Below are positions 1 through 11,985 of a DNA stretch of 64,000 bases, piece by piece; position 1 is the stretch's first letter; each line of letters begins with the position of its first letter. Origin of the DNA: Drosophila miranda (Eukaryota > Arthropoda > Insecta > Diptera > Drosophilidae); assembly GCF_003369915.1 (NCBI RefSeq), contig NW_022881603.1, forward strand, positions 32,175,522 to 32,239,521, read 5' to 3'. The notes under the pieces were generated by a model. That model was not told the DNA's origin, made no database searches, and worked only from the letters and a program-made list of their open reading frames with translations. The position numbers and the translations under genes are program-made.

Positions 1-1140
1 TATCGGAATCCGATTCGTCACTTTCACACATACCAGAATAAGTATCAGTTTCTAGGGAAGCATTATTGTTATAAAAAATATTTTCAAAACATGGTGTTTC
101 TAAAAGTTTAATAACAGCTTTCGGCAATGGATCCTTTTTATTTCCACCCAATCTTTTTGTCAGATAGATGCTCGATAAAAGAGGATCAGAGGAATCCATT
201 GCTCTTTGGAAAACATCTGTCATATTGTTGCGTCGTGAATCCTTTCGAGCATGTAATCGTCTGTCACTCTTATAGTATTTATTGCGTGCTTCCGAAGGGT
301 TTTCTCCAAGAGCACCTACTGGCGGTACTGATGCTTCTATTATTTGGAAACCGTGAATTAAAACTTTATGAACTGTTGCCGACATCGGAAACCATGAGTA
401 CAAGGACATATATAGTGTAACTATTTCTTGACAATATTTTTTAAATAGTTTTGCATCAGTTGACAGCTGGCAGGAAATCGCAATTAAAATATTTTGAAAA
501 TATGTGATGAGAGACTCATCAAGACCTAAGATTTGAGCGAATAGCTTAGGTTTTGAAAAGGCTTTTCTTGCTGTGTTGCCGTCGTTGGTGTTTCCACTTC
601 CATTTTGTTTAGGCTTGTCGACATGTAGAGCCATATTCCTCCACATCTTCTCCAGTATGAGATTTTTCTATAAGCAATTTTAAGAACAAACTCAAATAAT
701 CGAATCCATGCGTGAAGTTTACTCATGCCATATTGTAATGTTCCACGTCTAGGCTTAAATTTCGGTGGATCCATATTTCCACTTTCCATTAAATCTTTTG
801 GACTTGCTCCACAGATGGGACATAATTGGCAAGATTTAGTTTCAGCCAAAATGTTCAAAACTTTCCCGTCTAAAAGTGTCATATGCAGATTATATTTTAC
901 TGTTATGTTTCTTCCATTTATAAATGTGCAGACATATGAATATAAATCTTTAATTTGATCGTCCAAATTTTTTTTTTCTTCGATAATATGGTCTTTAGTT
1001 TCTTTAACAAATTCAAGTTTGATTGGCATACAAAATCTAATAGACTGAGGAGTACGATTTAGCCACAATATATTTCGAATATCATCCATTAATTTGAGAG
1101 GAACCATTGTTGTCGCGAAAAGGGATTGGTCAAAAACCAT
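1..1140 (-). pseudogene. Transib (RAG1-like) transposase, C-terminal two thirds, broken
   Basis: This encodes the cut-and-paste DDE transposase of the family from which RAG1 is thought to derive. Reading from 1140 down, VFDQSLFATTMVPLK and NRTPQSIRFCMPIKLEF are followed by the conserved zinc-ligand block DGKVLN...CPICGASPKDLM at about 890-770. Next comes KLHAWIRLFEFVLKIAYRK at 720-665. Around 665-625 about 20 residues are missing and the frame changes. The new frame gives NGSGNTNDGNTARKAF (about 600-550), the hallmark that aligns with RAG1 MNGNFARKLM. It then continues open to position 1 through HKVLIHG and ENPSEARNKYYK, where the Glu of SEARNK fits the third catalytic acidic residue (E962 in RAG1). 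The tail is acidic. Family assignment is firm from these motifs. The copy is inactive because of the internal deletion and frameshift. Confidence 0.8.
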
Positions 1141-1828
1141 TGGATCGCTGACAAAAAAGTTTTTTCTCCGTGCTTATTTTGTATGCCTCAGTTCTTCGAA
1201 AATCCAGTTCGAAAGTGCTGCGGCGTTTCGATTATTCTCAATGTAAATACTGAGCTGCTTTTCATAAGTGAACTCCACCTCACCTACAAAAAAATTAAAA
1301 TGCGCACACCGGCGCAAAATGGCGCAAAAACAAGTTTTAGGATTATTTTATACACAGCTTGCACTACAATATTACATAATTACTTTCTCGCACAATTGCG
1401 CACAAAATTAGTTATTGACCATAAGAGACGGGCACATTGGTTAAGTATTCTCTACCTTTGGACGACACAAATTAATACACACAAAAACATATTCAAAAAC
1501 ATGAGCACAAATTTGTTTAATATAATAACTCTACATACCCTGGCCTTTCTTTTCCATTACTTTGATTTCAGTTTTTGAACTTAGTTTCAATTTGGTAAGC
1601 TCTCAAAGTAAACAAACAGTTTCCCGCGTTTTTTACTATCGATTGCAGCTTATCAAACAGCTGACTTTAAAACGTTGCAAAAAGGCCAAGGATGCATTAA
1701 AACAAAAAAGATTTTTGATTTTTTTTTAAATTTATGTATATACTAATTAAATGTTAAATTAAAATTAAGTTTCATTGACATGCATTTTTCGAATTAAGGT
1801 CGAAAAATGGGGTCGCTGGCCCACAGTG
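1..1828 (-). mobile_element. Transib-family DNA transposon, truncated by the window start
   Basis: The element runs leftward. Its transposase C-terminus is at position 1 and its 5' terminus is at about 1828. Read on the minus strand the terminus begins CACTGTGGGCCAGCGACC, which fits the CACWRTGG-type start known for Transib inverted repeats and resembles the RAG heptamer CACAGTG. The opposite end lies outside the window, so terminal repeat pairing and the target-site duplication cannot be checked. The coding region is broken, so this is a dead copy. The part from 881 onward is duplicated at 4869-5817. Confidence 0.75.
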
Positions 1829-3465
1829 CAGTGGACTAATGTGTCTATATTGACGGATTTTGCTTAAGCAATGGTTCTAATGAACGTTATTAAGACTAAT
1901 ATATAAACTTTAAGGTATAATTTATCGTATCCCAGAGCACTGGTGTGATTTGCAAACTCCAATTAAGAATATTTAAAAAAAAAAGAATTTTATCAGAAAT
2001 TTGGGCACCAACAAAAATAGCACCAATTTACAAAGAAATCAAAAAACTATAAAATACAAAGAAACTTTTCACATTTTTTTGTAAAATATGTTACTTTAGT
2101 TGTATTTAAAGGTTGGCATTTTATTTTAAAACCTTTGGTAGCAACAACAGCAGCTCAACATATTGGCATTAAAACTCACCTAATTTTCGCATCTTTTCCT
2201 TGGGATATTGATCCACGAACCATGCAGGATTCTCCAAAGATCATTATTGTTCTTTGGTTCCGCATTAGCAATATATTTTTTAACTTGACCCAAAATATTA
2301 GCAATGTGGTTTAGGTCTGGAGACTGAACAGGCCAATCTATTGTACTAAGTGAATTGTGCTCGAACCACTTTCGAGCTTTCTTTCTAGTTCGTTTTGGGT
2401 AATTTTCCTGCTGGAAGACACAAAACAACTCTATTTCGTATTCTGCATAAAGCAGAATCCCTGTTTCTTTGATATTGACATAGACATGTTGATCCATAAT
2501 GGGGTTGTGCCATGTATTGGATCACCTACTTAGTACGAAAATCATGCCCATACGATCTTGCTTGCTCTTCTATGTCTAATGAATTTACATGTGAGTCAGG
2601 GGGTTGTATTCTGCATTCGGTAGTCGTTTCACACAAGAACAAGACCCTTTTACACCAAAAAATAAATTTTGGCTTTAGTCGGACCACAGGATGTTTCTCC
2701 ATTTTCTTTGGCCCAACTTTAGTGCTATTTTGCATACCAAAGTTTTTTTGCCCTATGCCTTTCCGTGAGAAGTGGAATTTTCCTCGGACTACGAGTACCC
2801 ATTTTACGTTCTTGTAAACAAGATCTAACTTTCCTGGTACTTGACGATTTTTTAGGATCCTTGCTTTAGCTCTGTGGCCGACTGAAATGGTTCCTCCTTG
2901 CTCTCACGAACCAGTAGTTTTAGCAGAAATGGGGATATCGCGGCCTTTCTTCCACGTGTTTCTTGTTGGAAACATATTTCAAAGAATTGCTAATCATTTC
3001 TTTTGAACAACCGACAATTTGCCACACCTTAGCATAGGTCCTGCCTTCTGAAATGAAAGTTTTGATCCTTTGGCTTTTTTCTTCACTTTAGTGTTTTCCA
3101 AGACCCATAACTACTAAAATTTTGTAACTTTCTTGTCACAATCACCTAAAGCCACCGATTTTTAATTCAGTCAAGAACTTAAAATATCAAGAAGCTCAGA
3201 AAAGTAGAAGCTTTTACATAAAACAGTTACTGGTGCTATTTTTGTTGGTGCTCCATTTCGCTCCTCTTTCGCAAAATTGCCTAAAGTTATAAGAACCGTT
3301 AGAATTGAGAGAGTAAGCACACTTCTCTCAGAGAGGAGACATATAAAGCTACATTATATTGCAGTAAAGTCCAGCAAATGTTGGTCAGTGGTCTTGTTTT
3401 GAAGGAATAAAGACGGTCGTCCCTACTGGTGCTATTTTTTTCGGCGCCACTGTATATATAAACCT
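1829..3465 (-). mobile_element. Tc1/mariner-like transposon, copy 1
   Basis: A Tc1-sized stretch of about 1.6 kb lies between the Transib terminus and the LINE tail. A 21-bp inverted repeat is visible: gcaccaacaaaaatagcacc at about 2005-2024 and its complement ggtgctatttttgttggtgc at about 3231-3250. A related motif, ctggtgctatttttttcggc, lies near the right end at about 3425-3444. The right end reads ccactgtatata, so it would start CAGTGG on the minus strand, as many Tc1 elements do. The exact left end is uncertain. The transposase is reduced to fragments. Confidence 0.65.
2180..2497 (-). pseudogene. Tc1-like transposase C-terminal fragment
   Basis: The 105-residue open stretch contains STIDWPVQSPDLNHIANILG followed by QVKKYIANAEPKNNNDLW. 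This is the D34E-region signature of Tc1 transposases (WPxQSPDLNPIENxW). In this copy the usual P is H and the catalytic Glu of ENIW is replaced by Ala (IANIL), so the third catalytic acid is lost. Upstream at 2526-2740 on the minus strand are degraded catalytic-domain remnants in other frames. It belongs to the surrounding Tc1-like element and is non-functional. Confidence 0.7.
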
Positions 3466-3479
3466 TAGAGCGGAACGAT

Positions 3480-4868
3480 TATTTATTTATTTATTTATTA
3501 AATTAACAAATTATCTGTTAATAATGGTACTTAGATTAAAGGCGGAAAAAGATAAGTTAAAAGTTAGCTAAATTTAAATGATTATAAATATTGCATGCAA
3601 TTAGTTTAAGAGATAGTTCAGGGGATAGGGTTTGACAGAGGGAGTTATAATTATGGCATAAAACCCTAAAAGGTTCATGATCAGCATAATTAGACCTACA
3701 TATGGGTAGACGGATAGGCCTAAAAGTACGGGTAGGTCTGGATGGAACGGCCAAGTCAATCTGACCCAAGAGAGTTTGGGAGTCAACAGTCCCAAGAAGG
3801 AGCTTGTGCACGAACATTACGCCATTGCATATTCTGCGATGGTGCAACGACGGCAGGTCGATAAGATTTAGCCTAGACCGGTAGGGTGGCAAGATTCTAC
3901 CCGAGTCCCAGTTAAAGTTCCGAAGGGCAAAAATTAAAAATTGCTTTTGCACGGATTCAATAACAGCCTGCTGCTCTTTATACTGCGGGCTCCACACACA
4001 AGAACAATACTCCAATATAGGACGTACTAACGAGATGTACAGTTGTTTCGTAACGGGTCGTCAAACTCCTTGGACCAACGCTTGATGAACGCTAAAACAC
4101 CCTTAGCTTTATTTACAGTTGCAGCTATATGGGTGTTGAAACACATCTTATGATCAAAAAGGACTCCGAGGTCATTTGAACTCGAAATTCGCTCAAGGAC
4201 ATGATTTCCTAGAACATATGAGACAAAATGAGGAGCGCGACGGTAAAATGTCATAAGTTTGCATTTGGAAAGGTTCAGAAAAAGAAGATTAGTTGAACAC
4301 CACAATAGTAGTTCACTTAGATCAAGTTGAAGGCGTGTGTGCAAATACCAATCAGAGTAAGAAAGACAGATTTTGACATCATCAGCATACATTAGTGTAG
4401 TAGAGTATGTTATAACTTGAGGAAGGTCGTTCACAAATAAAATAAACAGAAGCGGGCCCAGATGACTTCCCTGTGGCACACCTGAAGTAACATTAACAGT
4501 ATTTGACAACACGTTAGAAAACAAAACACGTTGAGTACGGTTAGAGAGATAGGACAAAATCCAATCTAGAAGATTCGTTGGGAACCCTAATAAAGAGAGC
4601 TTTTGAATAAGCAGAGCATGGTTCACAGAATCGAATGCCTTGCTGAATTCCGTAGAAAACTCAAGAAGGTTGGTTAGTCGATGTTGAACGATGTCTGAAA
4701 AAACCGTGTTGCGACGGAGATATCAAGCTGCAACAAAGATGTTGCAGTTGCCGGGTGACCAGGAACTCAAGAAGCTTCGGGATGGCGGAAAGCTTTGCGA
4801 TACCACGATAGTTTTCAATGTTTGATCTTGAACCTTTTTTGTGAAGCGGAATGATGTAGGACTCATTC
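3480..4868 (-). mobile_element. CR1-like LINE, 3' fragment (duplication copy 1)
   Basis: This is the 3' end of the non-LTR retrotransposon that is nearly full length at 7469-11985. The 3' terminus is a short (TAAA)n tail, seen on the plus strand as (ttta)n at 3480-3499. The fragment is cut at 4868 by the tandem-duplication junction, so it holds only the reverse transcriptase and C-terminal coding regions. Confidence 0.8.
3557..4866 (-). pseudogene. LINE reverse transcriptase fragment (copy 1)
   Basis: From high to low coordinate the fragment reads NESYIIPLHKKGSRSNIENY (RT block 1), then after the frame break and 51-bp deletion NHALLIQKLSLLGFP, SGVPQGSHLGPLLFILFVND and the polymerase site YADDVKICL (about 4390-4365). 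Another frameshift near 4020 leads to EYCSCVWSPQYKEQQ and the C-terminal extension ending at 3557. The motif order is that of CR1/jockey-type RT. It differs from copy 2 mainly by the 51-bp deletion. It is non-functional. Confidence 0.8.
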
Positions 4869-5817
4869 ATATGCAGATTATATTTTACTGTTATGTTTCT
4901 TCCATTTATAAATGTGCAGACATATGAAGATAAATCTTTAATTTGATCGTCCAAATTTTTTTTTCTTCGATAATATGGTCTTTAGTCTTTTTAACAAATT
5001 CAAGTTTGATTGGCCTACAAAATCTAATAGTACTGAGGAGTACGATTTAGCCACAATATATTTCCAATATCATCCATTAATTTGAGAGGAACCATTGTTG
5101 TCGCGAAAAGGGATTGGTCAAAAACCATTGGATCGCTGACAAAAAAGTTTTTTCTCCGTGCTTATTTTGTATGCCTCAGTTCTTCGAAAATCCAGTTCGA
5201 AAGTGCTGCGGCGTTTCGATTATTCTCAATGTAAATACTGAGCTGCTTTTCATAAGTGAACTCCACATCACCTACAAAAAAATTAAAATGCGCACACCGG
5301 CGCAAAATGGCGCAAAAACAAGTTTTAGGATTATTTTATACACAGCTTGCACTACAATATTACATAATTACTTTCTCGCACAATTGCGCACAAAATTAGT
5401 TATTGACCATAAGAGACGGGCACATTGGTTAAGTATTCTCTACCTTTGGACGACACAAATTAATACACACAAAAACATATTCAAAAACATGAGCACAAAT
5501 TTGTTTAATATAATAACTCTACATACCCTGGCCTTTCTTTTCCATTACTTTGATTTCAGTTTTTGAACTTAGTTTCAATTTGGTAAGCTCTCAAAGTAAA
5601 CAAACAGTTTCCCGCGTTTTTTACTATCGATTGCATCTTATCAAACAGCTGACTTTAAAACGTTGCAAAAAGGCCAAGGATGCATTAAAACAAAAAAGAT
5701 TTTTGATTTTTTTTTAAATTTATGTATATACTAATTAAATGTTAAATTAAAATTAAGTTTCATTGACATGCATTTTTTCGAATTAAGGTCGAAAAATGGG
5801 GTCGCTGGCCCACAGTG
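4869..5817 (-). mobile_element. Transib 5'-end fragment (duplication copy 2)
   Basis: This repeats 881-1828. It holds the N-terminal part of the transposase coding region and the terminus with CACAGTG at 5811-5817. The rest of the transposase is absent because the duplication started inside it. Sequence near 4985-5100 also has small changes relative to copy 1. Confidence 0.8.
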
Positions 5818-7454
5818 CAGTGGACTAATGTGTCTATATTGACGGATTTTGCTTAAGCAATGGTTCTAATGAACGTTATTAAGACTAATATATAAACTTT
5901 AAGGTATAATTTATCGTATCCCAGAGCACTGGTGTGATTTGCAAACTCCAATTAAGAATATTTAAAAAAAAAAGAATTTTATCAGAAATTTGGGCACCAA
6001 CAAAAATAGCACCAATTTACAAAGAAATCAAAAAACTATAAAATACAAAGAAACTTTTCACATTTTTTTGTAAAATATGTTACTTTAGTTGTATTTAAAG
6101 GTTGGCATTTTATTTTAAAACCTTTGGTAGCAACAACAGCAGCTCAACATATTGGCATTAAAACTCACCTAATTTTCGCATCTTTTCCTTGGGATATTGA
6201 TCCACGAACCATGCAGGATTCTCCAAAGATCATTATTGTTCTTTGGTTCCGCATTAGCAATATATTTTTTAACTTGACCCAAAATATTAGCAATGGGGTT
6301 TAGGTCTGGAGACTGAACAGGCCAATCTATTGTACTAAGTGAATTGTGCTCGAACCACTTTCGCTCTTTCTTTCTAGTTCGTTTTGGGTAATTTTCCTGC
6401 TGGAAGACACAAAACAACTCTATTTCGTATTCTGCATAAAGCAGAATCCCTGTTTCTTTGATATTGACATAGACATGTTGATCCATAATGGGGTTGTGCC
6501 ATGTATTGGATCACCTACTTAGTACGAAAATCATGCCCATACGATCTTGCTTGCTCTTCTATGTCTAATGAATTTACATGTGAGTCAGGGGGTTGTATTC
6601 TGCATTCGGTAGTCGTTTCACACAAGAACAAGACCCTTTTACACCAAAAAATAAATTTTGGCTTTAGTCGGACCACAGGATGTTTCTCCATTTTCTTTGG
6701 CCCAACTTTAGTGCTATTTTGCATACCAAAGTTTTTTTGCCCTATGCCTTTCCGTGAGAAGTGGAATTTTCCTCGGACTACGAGTACCCATTTTACGTTC
6801 TTGTAAACAAGATCTAACTTTCCTGGTACTTGACGATTTTTTAGGATCCTTGCTTTAGCTCTGTGGCCGACTGAAATGGTTCCTCCTTGCTCTCACGAAC
6901 CAGTAGTTTTAGCAGAAATGGGGATATCGCGGCCTTTCTTCCACGTGTTTCTTGTTGGAAACATATTTCAAAGAATTGCTAATCATTTCTTTTGAACAAC
7001 CGACAATTTGCCACACCTTAGCATAGGTCCTGCCTTCTGAAATGAAAGTTTTGATCCTTTGGCTTTTTTCTTCACTTTAGTGTTTTCCAAGACCCATAAC
7101 TACTAAAATTTTGTAACTTTCTTGTCACAATCACCTAAAGCCACCGATTTTTAATTCAGTCAAGAACTTAAAATATCAAGAAGCTCAGAAAAGTAGAAGC
7201 TTTTACATAAAACAGTTACTGGTGCTATTTTTGTTGGTGCTCCATTTCGCTCCTCTTTCGCAAAATTGCCTAAAGTTATAAGAACCGTTAGAATTGAGAG
7301 AGTAAGCACACTTCTCTCAGAGAGGAGACATATAAAGCTACATTATATTGCAGTAAAGTCCAGCAAATGTTGGTCAGTGGTCTTGTTTTGAAGGAATAAA
7401 GACGGTCGTCCCTACTGGTGCTATTTTTTTCGGCGCCACTGTATATATAAACCT
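5818..7454 (-). mobile_element. Tc1/mariner-like transposon, copy 2
   Basis: This is the duplicate of the element at 1829-3465. It contains the same inverted repeats and the transposase remnant at 6169-6486. In this copy the signature reads WPVQSPDLNPIANILG, keeping the Pro that copy 1 has lost, but it still has Ala in place of the catalytic Glu. The Glu loss therefore predates the duplication and the Pro-to-His change in copy 1 postdates it. Confidence 0.65.
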
Positions 7455-7545
7455 TAGAGCGGAACGATTATTTATTTATTTATTTATTAAATTAACAAAT
7501 TATCTGTTAATAATGGTACTTAGATTAAAGGCGGAAAAAGATAAG

Positions 7546-10383
7546 TTAAAAGTTAGCTAAATTTAAATGATTATAAATATTGCATGCAATTAGTTTAAGA
7601 GATAGTTCAGGGGATAGGGTTTGACAGAGGGAGTTATAATTATGGCATAAAACCCTAAAAGGTTCATGATCAGCATAATTAGACCTACATATGGGTAGAC
7701 GGATAGGCCTAAAAGTACGGGTAGGTCTGGATGGAACGGCCAAGTCAATCTGACCCAAGAGAGTTTGGGAGTCAACAGTCCCAAGAAGGAGCTTGTGCAC
7801 GAACATTACGCCATTGCATATTCTGCGATGGTGCAACGACGGCAGGTCGATAAGATTTAGCCTAGACCGGTAGGGTGGCAAGATTCTACCCGAGTCCCAG
7901 TTAAAGTTCCGAAGGGCAAAAATTAAAAATTGCTTTTGCACGGATTCAATAACAGCCTGCTGCTCTTTATACTGCGGGCTCCACACACAAGAACAATACT
8001 CCAATATAGGACGTACTAACGAGATGTACAGTTGTTTCGTAACGGGTCGTCAAACTCCTTGGACCAACGCTTGATGAACGCTAAAACACCCTTAGCTTTA
8101 TTTACAGTTGCAGCTATATGGGTGTTGAAACACATCTTATGATCAAAAAGGACTCCGAGGTCATTTGAACTCGAAATTCGCTCAAGGACATGATTTCCTA
8201 GAACATATGAGACAAAATGAGGAGCGCGACGGTAAAATGTCATAAGTTTGCATTTGGAAAGGTTCAGAAAAAGAAGATTAGTTGAACACCACAATAGTAG
8301 TTCACTTAGATCAAGTTGAAGGCGTGTGTGCAAATACCAATCAGAGTAAGAAAGACAGATTTTGACATCATCAGCATACATTAGTGTAGTAGAGTATGTT
8401 ATAACTTGAGGAAGGTCGTTCACAAATAAAATAAACAGAAGCGGGCCCAGATGACTTCCCTGTGGCACACCTGAAGTAACATTAACAGTATTTGACAACA
8501 CGTTAGAAAACAAAACACGTTGAGTACGGTTAGAGAGATAGGACAAAATCCAATCTAGAAGATTCGTTGGGAACCCTAATAAAGAGAGCTTTTGAATAAG
8601 CAGAGCATGGTTCACAGAATCGAATGCCTTGCTGAATTCCGTAAAAACTACATCCGTCTGCAAACCAATTTGAAAACCCCGGTGGATTAGGTTAGAAAAC
8701 TCAAGAAGGTTGGTTAGTCGATGTTGAACGATGTCTGAAAAAACCGTGTTGCGACGGAGATATCAAGCTGCAACAAAGATGTTGCAGTTGCCGGGTGACC
8801 AGGAACTCAAGAAGCTTCGGGATGGCGGAAAGCTTTGCGATACCACGATAGTTTTCAATGTTTGATCTTGAACCTTTTTTGTGAAGCGGAATGATGTAGG
8901 ACTCATTCCAAATTACTGGGAGACAAGACTGTTCCAAGGAGAGGTTGAAGAGAAAGGTCAAGGGCTTGCAAAGGGACTGGGCACAGTGTTTTAAGATGCA
9001 ACTTGGTACCTTATCTGGACCCGCAGAAAACGATATGTCCATAGATGACAAACCTTACAGAACAACGCTTTCCTCGAAAAAGGGCAGAAAAATGCTGTTA
9101 GCTTGAGGTAGCTGGTACGGATACGGAGTGGATGCGTTGTAAATATGAGACGAGTACGTTGTTTGGAAAAAGTTAGCGAATAAATTTGCAATACCAACAG
9201 CAGAAGCTTCTGTTTTGTTCTGGTAATGAAGGGACGGAGGAAAAACGTTTGACTTGCGCTTAGAATTAACGAACGAATAGAATTTTTTAGGATCACTACG
9301 AAAGTTACTACTACATTGTGAAAGGTAATGATTATAACACTGACTATTGACGGCAAGGAACAGAGAGCGAGCGGAGGAGTATAGAGCTAAGGCCAACGTG
9401 GAGCCCGAGTTCTGGTACTTTTTATAGAGCCGGGATTTATTATTTTTTAAGTATGACAAATACTTGGAGAACCAGGGAGGCTTGGACGATACAGGTACAG
9501 TGATATCTGGCACAAACGTATTAAGGGCGGAGTAAATAGAACTATAAAACGAGTTAACAGTTGCATCTATGTTCGGTAATGAATAAAGAAACGACCAATC
9601 AACACGCGAGAGATGTAGATCTAAATCAATAAAGTTTGTTTTGCGAAAACACTTTATGTGACAAGGAGCCATGGAACTGTCAGCACCTCCAGATTGTGTA
9701 CACTCCAGTGATATCAACAAAGTTGGATGGTAAGGATCTTCAGGGAGAGATATTGGGCTTGCTCTAGATACAGTAGCAAGAGAACCATCGTTAACAAAAA
9801 CGAGGTCAAGAAGTCTGTCCCTAATGTTTTTAACGGCATTAATTTGGACAAGGGAAATATCCGTTAGCCCATTGATAAAGTCATTATGGCAATTGGGAAA
9901 CAACAGGTTAGCGTCATCACAAGGCAGCCAAGAAAGAAATGGGAGGTTAAAGTCCCCCATGACAATAATTCGATCATTGCACCCTAATGTAGAAACAACA
10001 TTATTAGTTGCTGAAAGGTGGTGTAAGTAAAGCTCATCCTCAGACCTGGGAGGAATGTAAGAGCAGGTTAAATAGAAAAATGCGGAGCCAACACGAACTT
10101 TGACTGCAACAAATTCAATTCCATGAATGTTATTGAATGGGAATAACTCAGATGAGAAAACAGATTTAACTGCAATCAGAACCCCACCTGCAAAAGATGG
10201 GCGGTCCATTCTATAAATAGTGTAACTATCAATGAAAATTTCGTGATCATTGACAGAGGAGTTAAGCCAGGTTTCGGTAAACGCGATGGCATCGAAATCA
10301 AAGGACGCGCTATTAGTATGAATTTGACGCAATTTTCCCAGCAAACTGCGAACGTTCTGATAGTGCATGGAAAAATAGTACAT
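7546..10383 (-). pseudogene. LINE ORF2: endonuclease and reverse transcriptase, broken in at least three places
   Basis: The APE endonuclease domain runs from 10383 and contains NVRSLLGKLRQIH, FTETWLNSSVND (catalytic Glu), YIPPRS and MGDFNLPFLSW. At 9057-9055 there is an in-frame TAA (EESVVL stop GLSSMDIS), and the same frame then continues into the RT N-terminus (GPDKVPSCILKH, IIPLHKKGS). Near 8717-8700 a small insertion shifts the frame, with TSTN followed by LLEFSN. RT then continues with FSKAFDSVNHALL, SGVPQGSHLGPLLF and YADDVKI. Near 8030 another frameshift precedes KQLYISLVRPILEYCSCVWS and the C-terminal region to 7546. It is non-functional. Confidence 0.8.
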
Positions 10384-11401
10384 CAGTTTTTTGGAGCATG
10401 TTCGGTAATTCTTGGATTCGAGTTCGAATCTTTGAGAAGGAACTCATGCACAATTGTATGCTCAGGCCATATTGACGGTTCTAGAGAACAGGATAGTAAA
10501 GAATCAGGGAGAAGAATTTTAAAGGATGATATGTTGCGCTTATGTTTAAATTTAGTCACAACTATATCAACATTTATTTAACATCCTCCGTTTTAGCCTC
10601 AGGAATAAGACGAGAAACAAATATTGCTTTCCGAGGGACCACTGCTTTAAGTTGAAGTCCCGAGCGAGATCGAGATGGTGGAGCCACTCCTAAAAGAGAT
10701 CTCGGTACAAGGGCAGAGGAATTGGCAGCAATGGCTGTAGCAGGAATTGGAGTAGGAATTGGAGCAGGAATTGGAGCAGGAATTGGCAAGACGTCGTCAG
10801 CAACCAGCACACCCGCACTAGGAGCACTCACCGCGTCAGAAGTGACGGCCACAGAAACTGCAGGGATGGGATTGATGCTGTTGGGGAGTTGGGTGCTCGA
10901 AGGAAGCACATTGCTCGGTGTTAAGAACTCCGGAGCCACCGTTGGCGGATTTACAGACAACGGCGTGGCATGACTACACGGAAATGCTTCCGATGGATGA
11001 AGGTGGGAGGCAGGCGTACCAATCGGATTAGGTTGCAAGAGATTGGTATCATTATGCGGAATTTTCCGTCTAGGCGATTCGCTCAATAGTTTGAGCCCAA
11101 GAAACTGTGATTCAAGGGCTAGAAATTTCTCGTTGAGAGCCACAAATTGTTTCCGGACATCCAGAAACCCAGTTCGAGTCTGTCTCATAAATGTGCGCAT
11201 TTCGGCCTCAATCTCCCGACAAGCCAGACATGACCAAGACAGGCCCATGCGTTTCGAGATCAGATCATTCAGCCGGCCAAAATTTCCACCACCAGCACAT
11301 TTTATGTGGGCAAAATTGTCGCACAGCCAGCAGCTAAGAAATGAATCACCAATGATAACACCACCGAATTCACATTTCTTTGCACTGCAAACAATTGCCA
11401 T
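10384..11401 (-). pseudogene. LINE ORF1 (PHD-finger RNA-binding protein), frameshifted near its end
   Basis: It starts MAIVCSAKKCEFGG at 11401. The zinc-finger ligands follow as C-x4-C (CSAKKC), CWLC, HIKC and CLAC, a PHD-like C4HC3 pattern in about the first 65 residues. A coiled segment follows (MRTFMRQTRTGFLDVRKQF), then a Pro/Ala/Ser-rich linker containing the repeat PIPAPIPAPIPTPIP. The C-terminal domain starts FVSRLIPEAKTEDVK at about 10620-10575. The frame is lost at about 10573, and another frame continues as YVDIVVTKFKHKRNISSFKI to a stop at 10384. This ORF1 layout is known in CR1-type elements. It is followed immediately by ORF2. Confidence 0.7.
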
Positions 11402-11985
11402 TATGGACAGTAGAAGAATCACTGTGCACGAATAAAAGAAGAACGGAGTGAGATAGCAGGTAAAGTAGGAGAGCAGACAGCAGAGCGAGCCAGACAATCA
11501 GCTGCAGCGGCAATAATTCAAAGCAGATGATCCAACGAAGTGCAGAAAACGAGCAGTAAACTCACCAAAGCAGAGACACAAAAGAAAAGTCCACAGAGAG
11601 GGAGAGTATAGGCAATCCAGAGAGAGTGAGAGCAACAATGCGAGCAGCCCGCTTATGCTCACGAGAGAGTGTGGGCGATGCAAACGCTGATGCGCGAGAA
11701 CAGTGCACACCGAAGAAGCGATAACGAAAAGCAGACTGGGCAAAAAAACAATAACAAATTGCCTGCACGAGTCCGATGTGTTACGTTGCAATATTGAATT
11801 TATATTAAACACTTGTTTACAAACAAAACACTGGTGGTTAACACAAGGTAGAATCAAATTAAAGAGATGCGATAATAAATCAAAACAAAGACACAACAAT
11901 GTTGTATGATATTTAGGCAAAGGGCGGAGAATGCGGGAGCAAGAAAAAAACACAACCGGCTTAAGCAAGAGCTAGAAGCGAACTT

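Larger units (their letters stand above)
881..4868. repeat. Tandem duplication, copy 1 (3,988 bp)
   Basis: This segment starts inside the Transib transposase and ends inside the CR1-like LINE. It is followed directly by a second copy. The two copies differ by only a handful of substitutions and small indels (for example near 1281/5269, 1648/5637 and 2310/6299), so the duplication is recent. The junction at 4867-4869 joins LINE sequence (actcattc) to Transib sequence (atatgcag), with only TC shared. Copy 1 lacks 51 bp of reverse transcriptase sequence that copy 2 keeps (the difference lies at about 4654, against about 8643-8700). Confidence 0.9.
4869..8907. repeat. Tandem duplication, copy 2
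   Basis: This is the second copy of the segment at 881-4868, with the offset rising from 3,988 to 3,989 and then to 4,040 after the 51 bp that copy 1 lacks. It runs on without a break into the rest of the LINE (8908-11985), so copy 2 holds the original right flank and copy 1 holds the original left flank. Confidence 0.9.
7469..11985 (-). mobile_element. CR1-like LINE, near full length
   Basis: This non-LTR retrotransposon of about 4.5 kb runs leftward. It has a 5' region near 11.4-12.0 kb, ORF1 with a PHD-type zinc finger, ORF2 with an APE-type endonuclease and reverse transcriptase, and a (TAAA)n tail at 7469-7487. The PHD-containing ORF1 and the RT motifs PQGSHLGPLLFILFVNDLP and YADD suggest the CR1 group, which is a clade-level inference. 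The 5' boundary is approximate. Both ORFs are interrupted, so it cannot move on its own. Confidence 0.8.

Noticed and set aside
1126..1578. 150-codon plus-strand open frame, duplicated at 5114-5566
   Set aside because: It is antisense to the Transib 5' region. It is preserved in two copies only because of the recent tandem duplication.
11043..11435. Plus-strand open frame of 130 codons
   Set aside because: It is the complement of LINE ORF1.
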